Assembly (NCBI RefSeq): GCF_024704385.1
Contig: NZ_JAJDFX010000002.1
Span: forward strand, 3,286,001-3,350,000
DNA length: 64,000 nt
Direction of reading: 5' to 3'
From: Cellulomonas sp. P24
Lineage (GTDB): Bacteria > Actinomycetota > Actinomycetes > Actinomycetales > Cellulomonadaceae
Below are positions 43,472 through 52,530 of this stretch, piece after piece (position 1 is the first letter of the stretch; every line of letters begins with the position of its first letter). The notes under the pieces were generated by a model, which worked only from the letters and a program-made list of their open reading frames with translations, was not told the DNA's origin and did no database searches. A program made the translations under genes and the position numbers.

Positions 43472-45052
43472 GTGAAGCTCGAACTGCGGGGTATCACCAA
43501 ACGCTTCGGCAGCCTGGTGGCGAACGACCACATCGACCTGGTGGTCGAGCCGGGCGAGATCCATGCACTCCTCGGGGAGAACGGTGCCGGGAAGAGCACG
43601 TTGATGAACGTGCTCTACGGCCTGTACGACCCCGACGAGGGCCAGGTGCTCATCGACGACGCACCGGTGACGTTCGCCGGTCCGGGTGACGCCATGGCGG
43701 CCGGCATCGGCATGGTGCACCAGCACTTCATGCTCGTGCCCGTGTTCACGGTCGCCGAGAACGTCGTGCTCGGGCACGAGCCGGTCCGTGGCGCACGGAT
43801 GATCGACCTGCCGCGCGCGCGTCGGCTCGTCCGCGAGATCTCCGACCGTTTCGGGTTCGACGTCGACCCCGACGCGCTGATCGAGAACCTCCCGGTCGGT
43901 GCCCAGCAGCGCGTCGAGATCATCAAGGCGCTGTCGCGTGACGCGAACGTCCTGATCCTCGACGAGCCGACGGCTGTCCTCACCCCGCAGGAGACCGACG
44001 AGCTGATCGGCATCATGCGCCAGCTCAAGGAGGCGGGGACGTCGATCGTCTTCATCACCCACAAGCTGCGCGAGGTCCGGGCCGTCGCCGACGTCATCAC
44101 CGTGATCCGGCGCGGGAAGGTCGTCGGCAGCGCGCCGCCGTCCGCACCGGAGACCGAGCTCGCATCGCTCATGGTCGGGCGGTCCGTCGACCTCGGCGTC
44201 ACCAAGACGCCCGCGGAGCCCGGCGACGCCGCCCTGCGGGTGGCGGGACTGTCCGTGATCGACCATGCCGGTGTCCTGCAGCTCGACGACGTGACGTTCG
44301 AGATCGCCCGTGGCGAGATCCTCGCGGTCGCCGGGGTCCAGGGCAACGGCCAGACGGAGCTCGCGGGGGCCATCCTGGGTCTCCAGAAGCCCGTCGCCGG
44401 CTCGATCCTGCTCGACGGCACCGAGCTGGTCGGCACGGACGTGCGGGAGACCCTGCACGCAGGTGTCGGCTACATCCCCGAGGACCGATCCGACGACGGC
44501 ATCATCGCGCCGTTCTCCGTCGCCGAGAACCTCATCCTCGACCTGCACGACCAGCCGCCGTTCGCCCACGGCATCTCGCTCGACCCGGCGAAGGTCGCGG
44601 CGAGCGCGGAGCGCACGGTCGAGGAGTTCGACGTCCGGCTGACCTCGATCCAGGACCCGATCAGCACGCTCTCGGGTGGCAACCAGCAGAAGGTCGTTCT
44701 CGCGCGTGAGCTGTCACGCCCGTTGCGGCTGCTCATCGCGTCCCAACCGACCCGGGGGCTCGACGTCGGGTCGATCGAGTTCGTCCACAAGCGCATCATC
44801 GCGGAGCGGGACAAGGGCACCCCGGTGCTGCTGATCTCGACCGAGCTCGACGAGGTCCTCGCCGTCGCGGACCGGATCCTCGTGCTGTACCGAGGTCGGA
44901 TCGTCGGCATCGTGCCGCAGAAGACCGACCGCGACGTGCTGGGCCTCATGCTCGCAGGCGTCCCGCTCGAGGAGGCCCGTGTCCAGGCGGCCGAGCACCA
45001 CACGGCCCTCGGCGCTGCCGACATCCACGCCACCGAGGAGGAGCTCTCGTGA
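43472..45052 (+). CDS. Nucleoside ABC transporter ATP-binding protein (double NBD)
   Basis: This 526-residue protein has two ATPase domains of the sugar/nucleoside (CUT2-like) type. Domain 1 has Walker A GENGAGKST near residue 37 and the degenerate signature in LPVGAQQRVEIIKAL. Domain 2 lacks a canonical Walker A (VQGNGQTELAGAI) but has the signature LSGGNQQKVVLAREL, the normal asymmetry in this family. It energises nucleoside uptake with the two permeases downstream. GTG 43472 has AAGGAG 9 nt upstream; an in-frame ATG at 43451 has none. The last codons overlap the next gene (GTGA). Confidence 0.93.
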   Translation: MKLELRGITKRFGSLVANDHIDLVVEPGEIHALLGENGAGKSTLMNVLYGLYDPDEGQVLIDDAPVTFAGPGDAMAAGIGMVHQHFMLVPVFTVAENVVLGHEPVRGARMIDLPRARRLVREISDRFGFDVDPDALIENLPVGAQQRVEIIKALSRDANVLILDEPTAVLTPQETDELIGIMRQLKEAGTSIVFITHKLREVRAVADVITVIRRGKVVGSAPPSAPETELASLMVGRSVDLGVTKTPAEPGDAALRVAGLSVIDHAGVLQLDDVTFEIARGEILAVAGVQGNGQTELAGAILGLQKPVAGSILLDGTELVGTDVRETLHAGVGYIPEDRSDDGIIAPFSVAENLILDLHDQPPFAHGISLDPAKVAASAERTVEEFDVRLTSIQDPISTLSGGNQQKVVLARELSRPLRLLIASQPTRGLDVGSIEFVHKRIIAERDKGTPVLLISTELDEVLAVADRILVLYRGRIVGIVPQKTDRDVLGLMLAGVPLEEARVQAAEHHTALGAADIHATEEELS

Positions 45053-46317
45053 GCGACACTGCACCTGCACCCGCACCCGCACCCGCACCCGTTGCCGCGC
45101 CCGGGGACGAGGCGCCTGAGCCGTCTCGGACCGAGACGATCCTGCGCGAGATGCTGGCGAGCAGCTGGCTCGTCACGACCCTGGCGATCGTGCTCGCCCT
45201 GGTGATCTCCGGCGTGCTCATCGCCGCGGCGGACACCACCGTGCAGAGCACGGCCACCTACCTGTTCGCCCGGCCGAGCGACTTCCTGTCCGCGACGTGG
45301 CACGCGGTCTCGGGTGCGTACGCCGCGCTCTTCCAGGGCTCGATCTTCGACACGAGCGCCCCGACCTTCGTCCGCGCGATCAAGCCGCTCACCGAGACCA
45401 TGACGGTCGCGGTGCCGATCATCCTCGCGGGCCTCGGGCTCGGGATCGGCTTCCGGGCCGGGATGTTCAACATCGGTGCCCAGGGCCAGATCATCCTGGG
45501 TGCGGTGTTCGGGGGCTACATCGGGTTCGCCTTCTCGTTGCCGGTCGGGCTGCACCTGCTCCTCGCGGTGGTGGGGGCCGCGATCGGTGGTGGCCTGTGG
45601 GCCGGCATCGCGGGCTTCCTCAAGGCCCGGACCGGTGCCAACGAGGTGATCGTCACGATCATGCTCAACAACATCGCGATCTACCTGATCGGCTACCTGC
45701 TGACCACGTCGGCGTTCCAGCGCCCGGGGAGCAACAACCCGATCTCGCCGCCCATCAAGGCCTCTGCGCTGTACCCGAACCTGCTGGGTAGCCAGTTCCG
45801 GCTGCATGCGGGCTTCCTCGTGGCGATCGCCGCGACCGTGTTCGTCTGGTGGCTCATGGACCGCTCGACGATCGGGTTCCGGTTCCGGGCCGTGGGTGCC
45901 AACTCGAAGGCGGCCCGTACCGCGGGCATCTCGGTGAACGCGAACTACATCTGGGTGATGGTGATCGCCGGGGCGCTGGCCGGTCTTGCCGGGTCGGCGC
46001 AGGTCCTCGGGACCGAGAAGGTCCTCTCGATCGACGTCGCGGCGAGCTTCGGCTTCGACGCGATCACCGTCGCGCTGCTCGGACGCTCGAAGCCGTTCGG
46101 GACGTTCATGGCGGGGCTGCTCTTCGGCGCGCTGCGCGCCGGCGGGTTCGCGATGCAGGCCCGCACGGGCACCCCGATCGACATCGTCCTCGTCGTGCAG
46201 TCGCTGATCGTGCTGTTCATCGCGGCGCCGCCGCTCGTCCGGTCGGTCTTCCGGCTGTCGACGTCCCCAGGGAAGTCCCGGCGATCGCGCCGGACCGTCA
46301 AGGAGGTCGCTGCGTGA
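45049..46317 (+). CDS. Nucleoside ABC transporter permease 1
   Basis: This 422-residue membrane protein of the BPD_transp_2 family has about nine to ten helices, with the conserved core FRAGMFNIGAQGQIILGAVFG near residue 140, GANEVIVTIMLNNIAIYL near 200, and GANSKAARTAGISVNANYIWVMVIAG near 285. Together with the following permease it forms the channel. The N-terminal 25 residues are an Ala-Pro repeat encoded by hexanucleotides CACCCG at about 45061-45090, probably slippage-prone and not functionally important. GTG overlaps the ATPase stop. Confidence 0.93.
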   Translation: MSDTAPAPAPAPAPVAAPGDEAPEPSRTETILREMLASSWLVTTLAIVLALVISGVLIAAADTTVQSTATYLFARPSDFLSATWHAVSGAYAALFQGSIFDTSAPTFVRAIKPLTETMTVAVPIILAGLGLGIGFRAGMFNIGAQGQIILGAVFGGYIGFAFSLPVGLHLLLAVVGAAIGGGLWAGIAGFLKARTGANEVIVTIMLNNIAIYLIGYLLTTSAFQRPGSNNPISPPIKASALYPNLLGSQFRLHAGFLVAIAATVFVWWLMDRSTIGFRFRAVGANSKAARTAGISVNANYIWVMVIAGALAGLAGSAQVLGTEKVLSIDVAASFGFDAITVALLGRSKPFGTFMAGLLFGALRAGGFAMQARTGTPIDIVLVVQSLIVLFIAAPPLVRSVFRLSTSPGKSRRSRRTVKEVAA

Positions 46318-47615
46318 GCACCGTGACCGCATCGCCGCAGGGCACCGCCGCCCCGTCGTCACCCCGGAGCGCGCCGCTCCCTCCGATCAGCTGGCGCGCG
46401 CCGATCGTCTACGGCGCGCTCGGTGTCCTCACGTTCGTGGCGTTCGGCCTGCTGCCTGCCAGCGGGAAGTACACGACGTTCACCTTCTCGACCGGGACGG
46501 ACTTCTTCTCGATCGCGCCGTTCCGGGTGCCGTCCAAGTCGGCGGCGATCGTGCTGACCGTCATCGCCATGGCCATCGCCGTCGTCTCCTACCTGGCGAC
46601 CCGGAACCGACGTCACCTGGGAGCCTGGCTCCCGGCCGTCTTCGGGATCGTCGAGGTGCTGGCGCTCCTGACCTGGGCCGTCGCCGGCAAGTCGAACCCG
46701 CTCCCGGTGACCGGGCTGCTCGCCGGTTCGCTGTTCCTCGCGACCCCGCTCGTGTTCGGGTCGCTCTCGGGCCTGCTGTGCGAGCACTCAGGGATCATCA
46801 ACATCGCCATCGAGGGGCAGCTGCTGGCCGGTGCGTTCCTGGCCGCCGTCGTCGGCAGCCTGACCGGCAACGCGTACCTCGGCCTCGTCGCGGCCCCGAT
46901 CGCCGGGGTGCTGGTGGCCCTCCTGCTGATCCTGTTCGCCGTCAAGTACCGCGTCGACCAGATCATCGTCGGCGTCGTGCTCAACGTGCTGGTCGTCGGG
47001 GTCACGAGCTACCTGTTCTCGACGGTGCTCAAGGACAACGCGGCGACGTGGAACTCGCCGCCGCGCCTCGCGACCCTGTCGATCCCGCTGCTCTCCAAGA
47101 TCCCGATCATCGGGCCGGTGCTGTTCCAGCAGAACGCGCTCGTGTACGTCATGTACGTCGTCGTCATCGTGCTGCAGATCATGCTGTTCCGGAGCCGATG
47201 GGGTCTGCGGATGCGGTCGGTCGGCGAGCACCCGCTCGCGGCGGACACGGTGGGGATCAAGGTCAACCGGACCCGCATGCGCAGCACCATGCTCGGCGGG
47301 GCCGTGGCCGGCCTGGGTGGCGCGTTCTTCACGGTCGCGGCCGGGCTGGCGTTCGGCAAGGAGATGACCGGCGGCAAGGGGTTCATCGCCCTCGCGGCGA
47401 TGATCCTCGGACGGTGGAGCCCGAAGGGCGCGGTGGCAGCAGCGCTGCTGTTCGGGTTCTCGGACAACCTCCAGGTGGTCCTGGGGATCATCGGGACGCC
47501 GATCCCCAGCCAGATCATGCTGATGACCCCGTATGCGGTGACGATCTTCGCCGTCGCCGGACTCGTCGGCCGGGTGCGCGCGCCCGCGGCCGAGGGAATC
47601 CCGTACGTCAAGTGA
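46314..47615 (+). CDS. Nucleoside ABC transporter permease 2
   Basis: This 433-residue partner permease has the family core GLLCEHSGIINIAIEGQLLAG near residue 155, YRVDQIIVGVVLNVLVVGV near 210 and SVGEHPLAADTVGIKVNRTRMR near 305. Its first 100 residues contain two or three extra helices compared with the shorter family members. GTG 46314 overlaps the stop of permease 1. It is followed within 20 nt by the cytidine deaminase gene, tying uptake to salvage. Confidence 0.92.
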   Translation: MSTVTASPQGTAAPSSPRSAPLPPISWRAPIVYGALGVLTFVAFGLLPASGKYTTFTFSTGTDFFSIAPFRVPSKSAAIVLTVIAMAIAVVSYLATRNRRHLGAWLPAVFGIVEVLALLTWAVAGKSNPLPVTGLLAGSLFLATPLVFGSLSGLLCEHSGIINIAIEGQLLAGAFLAAVVGSLTGNAYLGLVAAPIAGVLVALLLILFAVKYRVDQIIVGVVLNVLVVGVTSYLFSTVLKDNAATWNSPPRLATLSIPLLSKIPIIGPVLFQQNALVYVMYVVVIVLQIMLFRSRWGLRMRSVGEHPLAADTVGIKVNRTRMRSTMLGGAVAGLGGAFFTVAAGLAFGKEMTGGKGFIALAAMILGRWSPKGAVAAALLFGFSDNLQVVLGIIGTPIPSQIMLMTPYAVTIFAVAGLVGRVRAPAAEGIPYVK

Positions 47616-47632
47616 GCAAGGACGGAGCCACG

Positions 47633-48040
47633 GTGACCGACACCCCGACGATCGACTGGGACACCCTGCGGACTGCCGCGACGGAGGTGATGGCGCACGC
47701 GTACGTGCCGTACTCGAAGTTCCCCGTCGGTGCGGCAGCACTGGTCGACGACGGGCGGGTGATCGTCGGCTGCAATGTCGAGAACGCGTCCTACGGGCTG
47801 ACGCTGTGCGCCGAGTGCGCCCTCGTGTCGGCGCTGCACGTCTCCGGCGGCGGTCGACTGGTCGCCTTCACGTGCGTCGACGGCCAGGGGAACGCGCTCA
47901 TGCCGTGCGGACGCTGCCGCCAGCTGCTGTGGGAGCACGGTGGCGCCGACCTGCTCGTCGACTCGGTGAGCGGGATCAAGCCGATGACCGAGGTGCTGCC
48001 GGACGCCTTCGGTCCGGACGACCTACGCGACCGGGCATGA
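47633..48040 (+). CDS. cdd: Cytidine deaminase
   Basis: This 135-residue tetrameric-type cytidine deaminase has zinc ligands and the catalytic Glu in CNVENASYGLTLCAECALVSAL and PCGRCRQ, and the substrate loop AYVPYSKFPVGAA near residue 22. It converts (deoxy)cytidine to (deoxy)uridine. GTG 47633 has GGAG 5 nt upstream and gives the usual length; GTG 47612 overlapping the permease stop would add seven residues. It is followed by an 11-bp tandem repeat and then deoA. Confidence 0.95.
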   Translation: MTDTPTIDWDTLRTAATEVMAHAYVPYSKFPVGAAALVDDGRVIVGCNVENASYGLTLCAECALVSALHVSGGGRLVAFTCVDGQGNALMPCGRCRQLLWEHGGADLLVDSVSGIKPMTEVLPDAFGPDDLRDRA

Positions 48041-48082
48041 GCCGGTCGCGACCCGGTCGCGAGCTGGTCGCGAGCCGGCTGC
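48039..48082 (+). repeat. 11-bp tandem repeat, four copies, between cdd and deoA
   Basis: GAGCCGGTCGC, GACCCGGTCGC, GAGCTGGTCGC and GAGCCGGCTGC run head to tail from the cdd stop codon. The period is not a multiple of three. Confidence 0.8.
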
Positions 48083-48107
48083 GACCATGTACGAGCAAGG
48101 AGCACGG

Positions 48108-49406
48108 ATGAGCCACGAGGCATTCGACGCGGTCGACGTCATCGTCACCAAGCGTGACGGACGGCGCCTGAGCGACGAGCAGATCGACTGGGTGATCGAC
48201 GCGTACACCCGCGGCGTCGTCGCCGAGGAGCAGATGTCCGCCCTCAACATGGCGATCCTGCTGAACGGGATGGACCGGTCCGAGATCGCGCGGTGGACCG
48301 CGGCGATGATCGCCTCGGGCGAGCGGATGGACTTCTCGGGCCTGTCGCGCCCGACCGCGGACAAGCACTCGACCGGTGGTGTGGGGGACAAGATCACCCT
48401 GCCTCTCGCCCCGCTCGTCGCCGTCTTCGGCGTGGCCGTCCCCCAGCTCTCCGGACGTGGCCTCGGCCACACCGGCGGCACGCTGGACAAGCTCGAGTCG
48501 ATCCCGGGCTGGCGTGCGGCGCTCAGCAACGACGAGATGCTCGCGCAGCTCGAGAACGTCGGCGCGGTGATCTGCCAGGCCGGGTCCGGTCTCGCACCGG
48601 CCGACCGGAAGCTCTACGCGCTGCGCGACGTGACCGGCACCGTGGAGGCCATCCCGCTGATCGCCAGCTCGATCATGAGCAAGAAGATCGCCGAGGGTAC
48701 CGGGTCGCTCGTCCTCGACGTCAAGGTCGGCTCGGGTGCGTTCATGAAGGACGAGGACCGCGCACGGGAGCTCGCGCGGACGATGGTCGAGCTCGGCACC
48801 GACGCCGGGGTGCGCACCGTCGCCCTCCTCACCGACATGTCCACGCCGCTCGGCCTGACGGCGGGCAACGCGCTCGAGGTCCGTGAGTCGGTCGAGGTGC
48901 TCGCCGGCGGGGGTCCGCCCGACGTCGTCGAGCTGACGATCGCTCTCGCCCAGGAGATGCTCGCCGCAGCCGGGCGCCCGGATGCGGACCCCGCGGCCGC
49001 GCTGTCCGACGGCCGCGCGATGGACGTGTGGCGCGCGATGATCGCCGCCCAGGGTGGGGACCCGGACGCGACCCTGCCGGTGGCCCGCGAGACCGAGCAG
49101 GTCCTCGCCCCGGCCGATGGCGTGCTCGTCGGGCTGGACGCGTATGCGGTCGGCATCGCCGCCTGGCGTCTCGGTGCAGGCCGTGCCCGCAAGGAGGACC
49201 CGGTCCAGGCCGGGGCCGGCGTCGAGATGCACGTCAAGCCCGGCGCCCTCGTACGCGCGGGCGACGTGGTCATGACGTTGCACACGGACACGCCGGAGCG
49301 GTTCGACCGGGCACGCGAGGCTGCGGTGTCGGCGATCACGATCGCCCCGGAGGGCTCCCGCCCGGCGTCGACACCGCTGGTGATCGACCGGATCGCTGCC
49401 GGATGA
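48108..49406 (+). CDS. deoA: Thymidine phosphorylase
   Basis: This 432-residue enzyme of nucleoside phosphorylase class II has an N-terminal helical domain (DGRRLSDEQIDWVIDAYTRG), the phosphate/thymidine signature SGRGLGHTGGTLDKLESIPG near residue 120 and DKHSTGGVGDKITL near 83, and a C-terminal domain with GAGRARKEDPVQAGAGVEMHVKPG. It splits thymidine and related pyrimidine deoxynucleosides to base and deoxyribose-1-phosphate, which deoC can finally degrade. ATG 48108 has AAGGAG 5 nt upstream; ATG 48087 is less likely. Its stop overlaps the next gene's ATG. Confidence 0.96.
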   Translation: MSHEAFDAVDVIVTKRDGRRLSDEQIDWVIDAYTRGVVAEEQMSALNMAILLNGMDRSEIARWTAAMIASGERMDFSGLSRPTADKHSTGGVGDKITLPLAPLVAVFGVAVPQLSGRGLGHTGGTLDKLESIPGWRAALSNDEMLAQLENVGAVICQAGSGLAPADRKLYALRDVTGTVEAIPLIASSIMSKKIAEGTGSLVLDVKVGSGAFMKDEDRARELARTMVELGTDAGVRTVALLTDMSTPLGLTAGNALEVRESVEVLAGGGPPDVVELTIALAQEMLAAAGRPDADPAAALSDGRAMDVWRAMIAAQGGDPDATLPVARETEQVLAPADGVLVGLDAYAVGIAAWRLGAGRARKEDPVQAGAGVEMHVKPGALVRAGDVVMTLHTDTPERFDRAREAAVSAITIAPEGSRPASTPLVIDRIAAG

Positions 49407-50359
49407 CGTCGAGGGTGCAGTTCACCTCGCTGCTGCGGGGCCTCGGCATCGGCGGGGTGGTCTCCACCTGGAACGGCACGGCCGGAGCCGGGCCGGTGGC
49501 TCCTGGGACCTCGTCGGTCGGGACCTCGTCGATCGTCGACATCGAGGACGTGCTGCGACGCGCAGGAGCGGCCGGGGCGCCTGCTGCGGCCCGTGACGAG
49601 CTGCGCGACCTCTGGCCGTCCCTGGACGCCCGGACCCGCGCCCAGGTGGGCGCGCCGCTACGGCCGGCGGACGGCAGCGACGTCCTGCGGTGGGGGACCG
49701 CGGCCGCCCGGCAGACCGATGGGACGACGTGCGGGTCGGCGGTCCTGACGATGCTCGCGGCCGCGGGTGACCCGCTGCTGGCGCTCTGGCTCGCCGTCGG
49801 CTCGACGTGCGGTGGGTACCGTCCGCCGGAGCTCCAGGACGTCGACCTCGACACGCCGCCCGGCCAGGACCCCGACGCGGGGGCCGCCGCGCGGTTCGGG
49901 GCCGTCCAGGAGTCGATCAAGCGGAGGAGCAACCGCGGCGCCCTGCTCGGGTGCCCGTGGCCGGCAGCCCTCGGCACGCCACCGTGGGGGGCCGCCCGGG
50001 TGGCACGGTTCCCCGGTGTCGGGTACCGCTCGGTCCTCGTGGACGACACGCGGACGAGCGAGGTCTCGGCCGTGGTCTCCCGCGCCGCGCGGGCGCTCGA
50101 CCACGGGGTCCCGGTCCCGCTCTACGTCGGCGGCGACCTGGGTTCCGGGATCGCGGCGGCCGTCCCCCGGCACGTCGTCCTGCTCACCGGACACGACGGC
50201 GACCGGGTGACGGTGTACGAGCCGTCGCAGGGGCGGGTCCACGACGTCGCCGTCGAGGAGCTCGTCCGGTCGTCGGGCCCGTCACCGGCGCTCGGCGGCT
50301 GGTCCCACGTCGACTGGGCGCTGCTGCCGGCGCGACCCGCGGATACGGTGGGCGCATGA
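49403..50359 (+). CDS. Putative papain-like/C39-like cysteine peptidase
   Basis: This 318-residue protein is not clearly assignable. The middle shows TDGTTCGSAVLTMLAAAGD (Cys near residue 113), which looks like the active-site Cys helix of C39/papain-fold proteins. A later segment PRHVVLLTGHDGDRVTVYEPSQGRVHDV (about residues 253-280) has the His strand followed by an E-P-S-x-G turn typical of those folds. No signal peptide or membrane helix is visible, so it would act in the cytosol. It overlaps deoA (ATGA) and add (ATGA), fully embedded in the nucleoside operon. Activity is unproven. Confidence 0.65.
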   Translation: MTSRVQFTSLLRGLGIGGVVSTWNGTAGAGPVAPGTSSVGTSSIVDIEDVLRRAGAAGAPAAARDELRDLWPSLDARTRAQVGAPLRPADGSDVLRWGTAAARQTDGTTCGSAVLTMLAAAGDPLLALWLAVGSTCGGYRPPELQDVDLDTPPGQDPDAGAAARFGAVQESIKRRSNRGALLGCPWPAALGTPPWGAARVARFPGVGYRSVLVDDTRTSEVSAVVSRAARALDHGVPVPLYVGGDLGSGIAAAVPRHVVLLTGHDGDRVTVYEPSQGRVHDVAVEELVRSSGPSPALGGWSHVDWALLPARPADTVGA

Positions 50360-51492
50360 CCGTCGACACGGACCGGATCGCTGCGCTCCCCACGGTCCTC
50401 CTGCACGACCACCTCGACGGTGGCGTGAGACCGGGGACGATCGTCGAGCTCGCGGCGCAACTCGGCCAGGACCTGCCGACGACCGACCCGGAAGAGCTCC
50501 AGCAGTGGTTCGTCCGCGAGGCGGGCACGGTGGTGGTCGACGGTGTCGCGACAGGCTCGCTCGAGAAGTACCTCCAGACCTTCGCGGTGACGCTCGGGGT
50601 GATGCAGACGGCCGACGGGCTGCGCCGGGTCGCTCGTGAGGCGATCGTCGACCTCGCGGCGGACGGTGTCGCGTACGTCGAGGAACGGTTCGCGCCCGAG
50701 CTCCACACGATGCGTGGCCTCGGGGTGCAGGACGTGGTCGACGCGGTCCGGCAGGGCTTCGAGGACGGCGTCGCCGAGGCCGCAGCAGCGGGACGGTCGA
50801 TCTCGGCCGGGATGCTGATCACGGCGATGCGCCAGAACGACCGGTGGGACGAGATGGCCGAGCTCGCGCTCGCGAACCGGGATCGCGGCGTGGTCGGGTT
50901 CGACATCGCCGGTCCGGAGCGCGGGTTCCCGGCGACGCGGCACCTGTCGGCGTTCCGACGGCTGCGCGACGCGAGCTTCCCGGTGACCGTGCACGCAGGT
51001 GAGGCCGACGGCCTCGCGTCGATCGCAGCGGCGGTGCACGAGGTCGGCGCGAGCAGGCTCGGCCACGGCGTGCGGATCATCGACGACATCGAGATCGTCG
51101 CTCCCGCGGAGGCGTCCGTGCTCGAGCAGGCAGAGACCGCGCGGCTCGGGAACCTCGCGCACTGGGTTCGCGACCACCAGATCGCCCTGGAGATCTGCCC
51201 CACCTCGAACACGCAGACCGGAGCGGCGCGGTCGCTGGCCGAGCATCCGATCACGCTGCTCGAGCGCCTGGGCTTCGCCGTGACGGTGAACACCGACAAC
51301 CGCCTCCAGTCCGACACGTCGATGACGCACGAGCTGACCGGGCTCGTCGACGAGGCGGGCTGGTCGATCGCGGACGTCCGCGACGTGACCCTGAACGCGG
51401 CTCGGAGCAGCTTCCTCCACCACGACGAGCGGCAGGCCCTCGTCGCCCGGATCGAGGGCGCGGGTCGGTCGCCAGGACGGCACAGCGCATGA
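50356..51492 (+). CDS. add: Adenosine deaminase
   Basis: This 378-residue TIM-barrel metalloenzyme has the H-x-H zinc motif at H17/H19 (LLHDHLDGG), FAPELH near 113, [10 protein letters not shown] near 210 (Zn His), [11 protein letters not shown] near 235 (catalytic His) and [10 protein letters not shown] near 310 (Zn Asp; the family usually has T-D-D-P). It deaminates adenosine or deoxyadenosine to the inosine forms, feeding the purine phosphorylase encoded nearby. The start overlaps the peptidase-like gene's stop, and its own stop overlaps a repeat micro-ORF (ATGA at 51489-51492). Confidence 0.94.
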   Translation: MTVDTDRIAALPTVLLHDHLDGGVRPGTIVELAAQLGQDLPTTDPEELQQWFVREAGTVVVDGVATGSLEKYLQTFAVTLGVMQTADGLRRVAREAIVDLAADGVAYVEERFAPELHTMRGLGVQDVVDAVRQGFEDGVAEAAAAGRSISAGMLITAMRQNDRWDEMAELALANRDRGVVGFDIAGPERGFPATRHLSAFRRLRDASFPVTVHAGEADGLASIAAAVHEVGASRLGHGVRIIDDIEIVAPAEASVLEQAETARLGNLAHWVRDHQIALEICPTSNTQTGAARSLAEHPITLLERLGFAVTVNTDNRLQSDTSMTHELTGLVDEAGWSIADVRDVTLNAARSSFLHHDERQALVARIEGAGRSPGRHSA

Positions 51493-51654
51493 ACCCGGCA
51501 CAGCGCATGAACCCGGCACAGCGCATGGTCTCGGCACCAGGCCTGACCTCCGCACCAGGCCTGGCCTCAGCACCGGGTCTGATCCCCGTACGGTGCACGC
51601 CCGAACCGACGTGCACCCCCGCACCGACGTGCACCCCCGAACCGACACGTGGGA
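51480..51654 (+). repeat. 18-bp tandem repeat arrays (three related families)
   Basis: Family 1 occupies 51480-51533 (GCACAGCGCATGAACCCG twice, then a variant). Family 2 occupies 51534-51587 (three units beginning GCACC(A/G)GG(C/T)CTG). Family 3 occupies 51601-51654 (three units like CCGAACCGACGTGCACCC). All have an 18-bp period, keeping one frame open. Confidence 0.85.
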
Positions 51655-51680
51655 CCACCATGAACGGAGACTCTCAGTGA
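51489..51680 (+). CDS. Repeat-derived micro-ORF, 63 aa, bridging add and deoC
   Basis: The frame begins at an ATG overlapping the add stop (ATGA) and ends with a TGA overlapping the deoC GTG start (GTGA), so translation could run from add through to deoC. The protein is built of hexapeptide repeats: two MNPAQR, three (T/A)SAPGL-like units, then [18 protein letters not shown]. No known family. It could be a translated linker that maintains coupling rather than a functional protein. Expression is not demonstrated. Confidence 0.45.
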   Translation: MNPAQRMNPAQRMVSAPGLTSAPGLASAPGLIPVRCTPEPTCTPAPTCTPEPTRGTTMNGDSQ

Positions 51681-52390
51681 GCAGCACCGCCAGCCTCGAC
51701 CGGACCGAGCTCGCACGGCTCGTCGACCACACGCTCCTCAAGCCCGAGGCGACCGCTGCGGACGTCGCGGCGCTGATCGCCGAGGCGGTCGCGCTGGGGA
51801 CGTACTCCATCTGCGTCTCGCCGTCGGTCCTCCCGGTCGAGGTGCCGGAGGGCTCCGGGCTCCTGGTCGCCACCGTGTGCGGCTTCCCGTCCGGGAAGCA
51901 CCACAGCGCGATCAAGGCGGCCGAGGCGTCGCGCGCGGTACGCGACGGCGCCGACGAGGTCGACATGGTGATCGACCTCGGTGCCGCCACGTCGGGGGAC
52001 TTCGCGAAGGTGCAGGCCGACATCGCGGCCGTGCGTGAGGCCGTCCCGCACCCCACCGTGCTCAAGGTGATCATCGAGTCCGCAGCACTGACCGATGACG
52101 AGATCGTCGGGACCTGCCGCGCGGCCGAGGCGGCCGGGGCGGACTTCGTCAAGACGTCGACCGGGTTCCACCCGGCGGGCGGCGCGAGCGTCCACGCGGT
52201 GAGCCTGATGGCGGCGACGGTCGGTGGGCGGCTGGGTGTCAAGGCATCGGGCGGCATCAGGACGGCGCACGCGGCGCTCGAGATGGTGGCCGCCGGAGCG
52301 ACCCGCCTCGGGCTCTCCGGTACCGCGGCCGTGCTCGACGGCCTCGAGGGCGAGACCGCGGCGGCGTCCGGGTCGGACAGCGGGTACTGA
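51677..52390 (+). CDS. deoC: Deoxyribose-phosphate aldolase
   Basis: This 237-residue class I aldolase has [10 protein letters not shown] near residue 16, ICVSPSVLP near 44, VCGFPSGKH near 64, [10 protein letters not shown] near 94 (catalytic Asp), [10 protein letters not shown] near 133 (catalytic Lys), [15 protein letters not shown] near 160 (Schiff-base Lys), and VKASGGIRT near 193. It cleaves deoxyribose-5-phosphate to glyceraldehyde-3-phosphate and acetaldehyde, the end step of deoxynucleoside catabolism. GTG 51677 has GGAG 7 nt upstream. A terminator hairpin follows. Confidence 0.96.
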   Translation: MSSTASLDRTELARLVDHTLLKPEATAADVAALIAEAVALGTYSICVSPSVLPVEVPEGSGLLVATVCGFPSGKHHSAIKAAEASRAVRDGADEVDMVIDLGAATSGDFAKVQADIAAVREAVPHPTVLKVIIESAALTDDEIVGTCRAAEAAGADFVKTSTGFHPAGGASVHAVSLMAATVGGRLGVKASGGIRTAHAALEMVAAGATRLGLSGTAAVLDGLEGETAAASGSDSGY

Positions 52391-52453
52391 ACCGAGACCA
52401 CGGGAGGTGCCGGGCAGCCCCACGCGGGCGCCCGGTCCACCCGATCTGAACCC

Positions 52454-52497
52454 GGCCTGCAGCCGTCCCCGTAATGGCGCGGGTGCGGCTGCAGGCC
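52454..52497. terminator. Bidirectional terminator between convergent deoC and the phosphosugar mutase
   Basis: GGCCTGCAGCCG (52454-52465) and CGGCTGCAGGCC (52486-52497) form a perfect 12-bp stem around a 20-nt loop that can pair further (CCCG with CGGG). Confidence 0.75.
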
Positions 52498-52530
52498 GCG
52501 GATCCTCCGGAGCTGTCACCCCGGCCAGGC

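Noticed and set aside
51480-51654. The repeat arrays as a CRISPR array
   Set aside because: Units are 18 bp, directly adjacent without unique spacers, and no cas genes are present.
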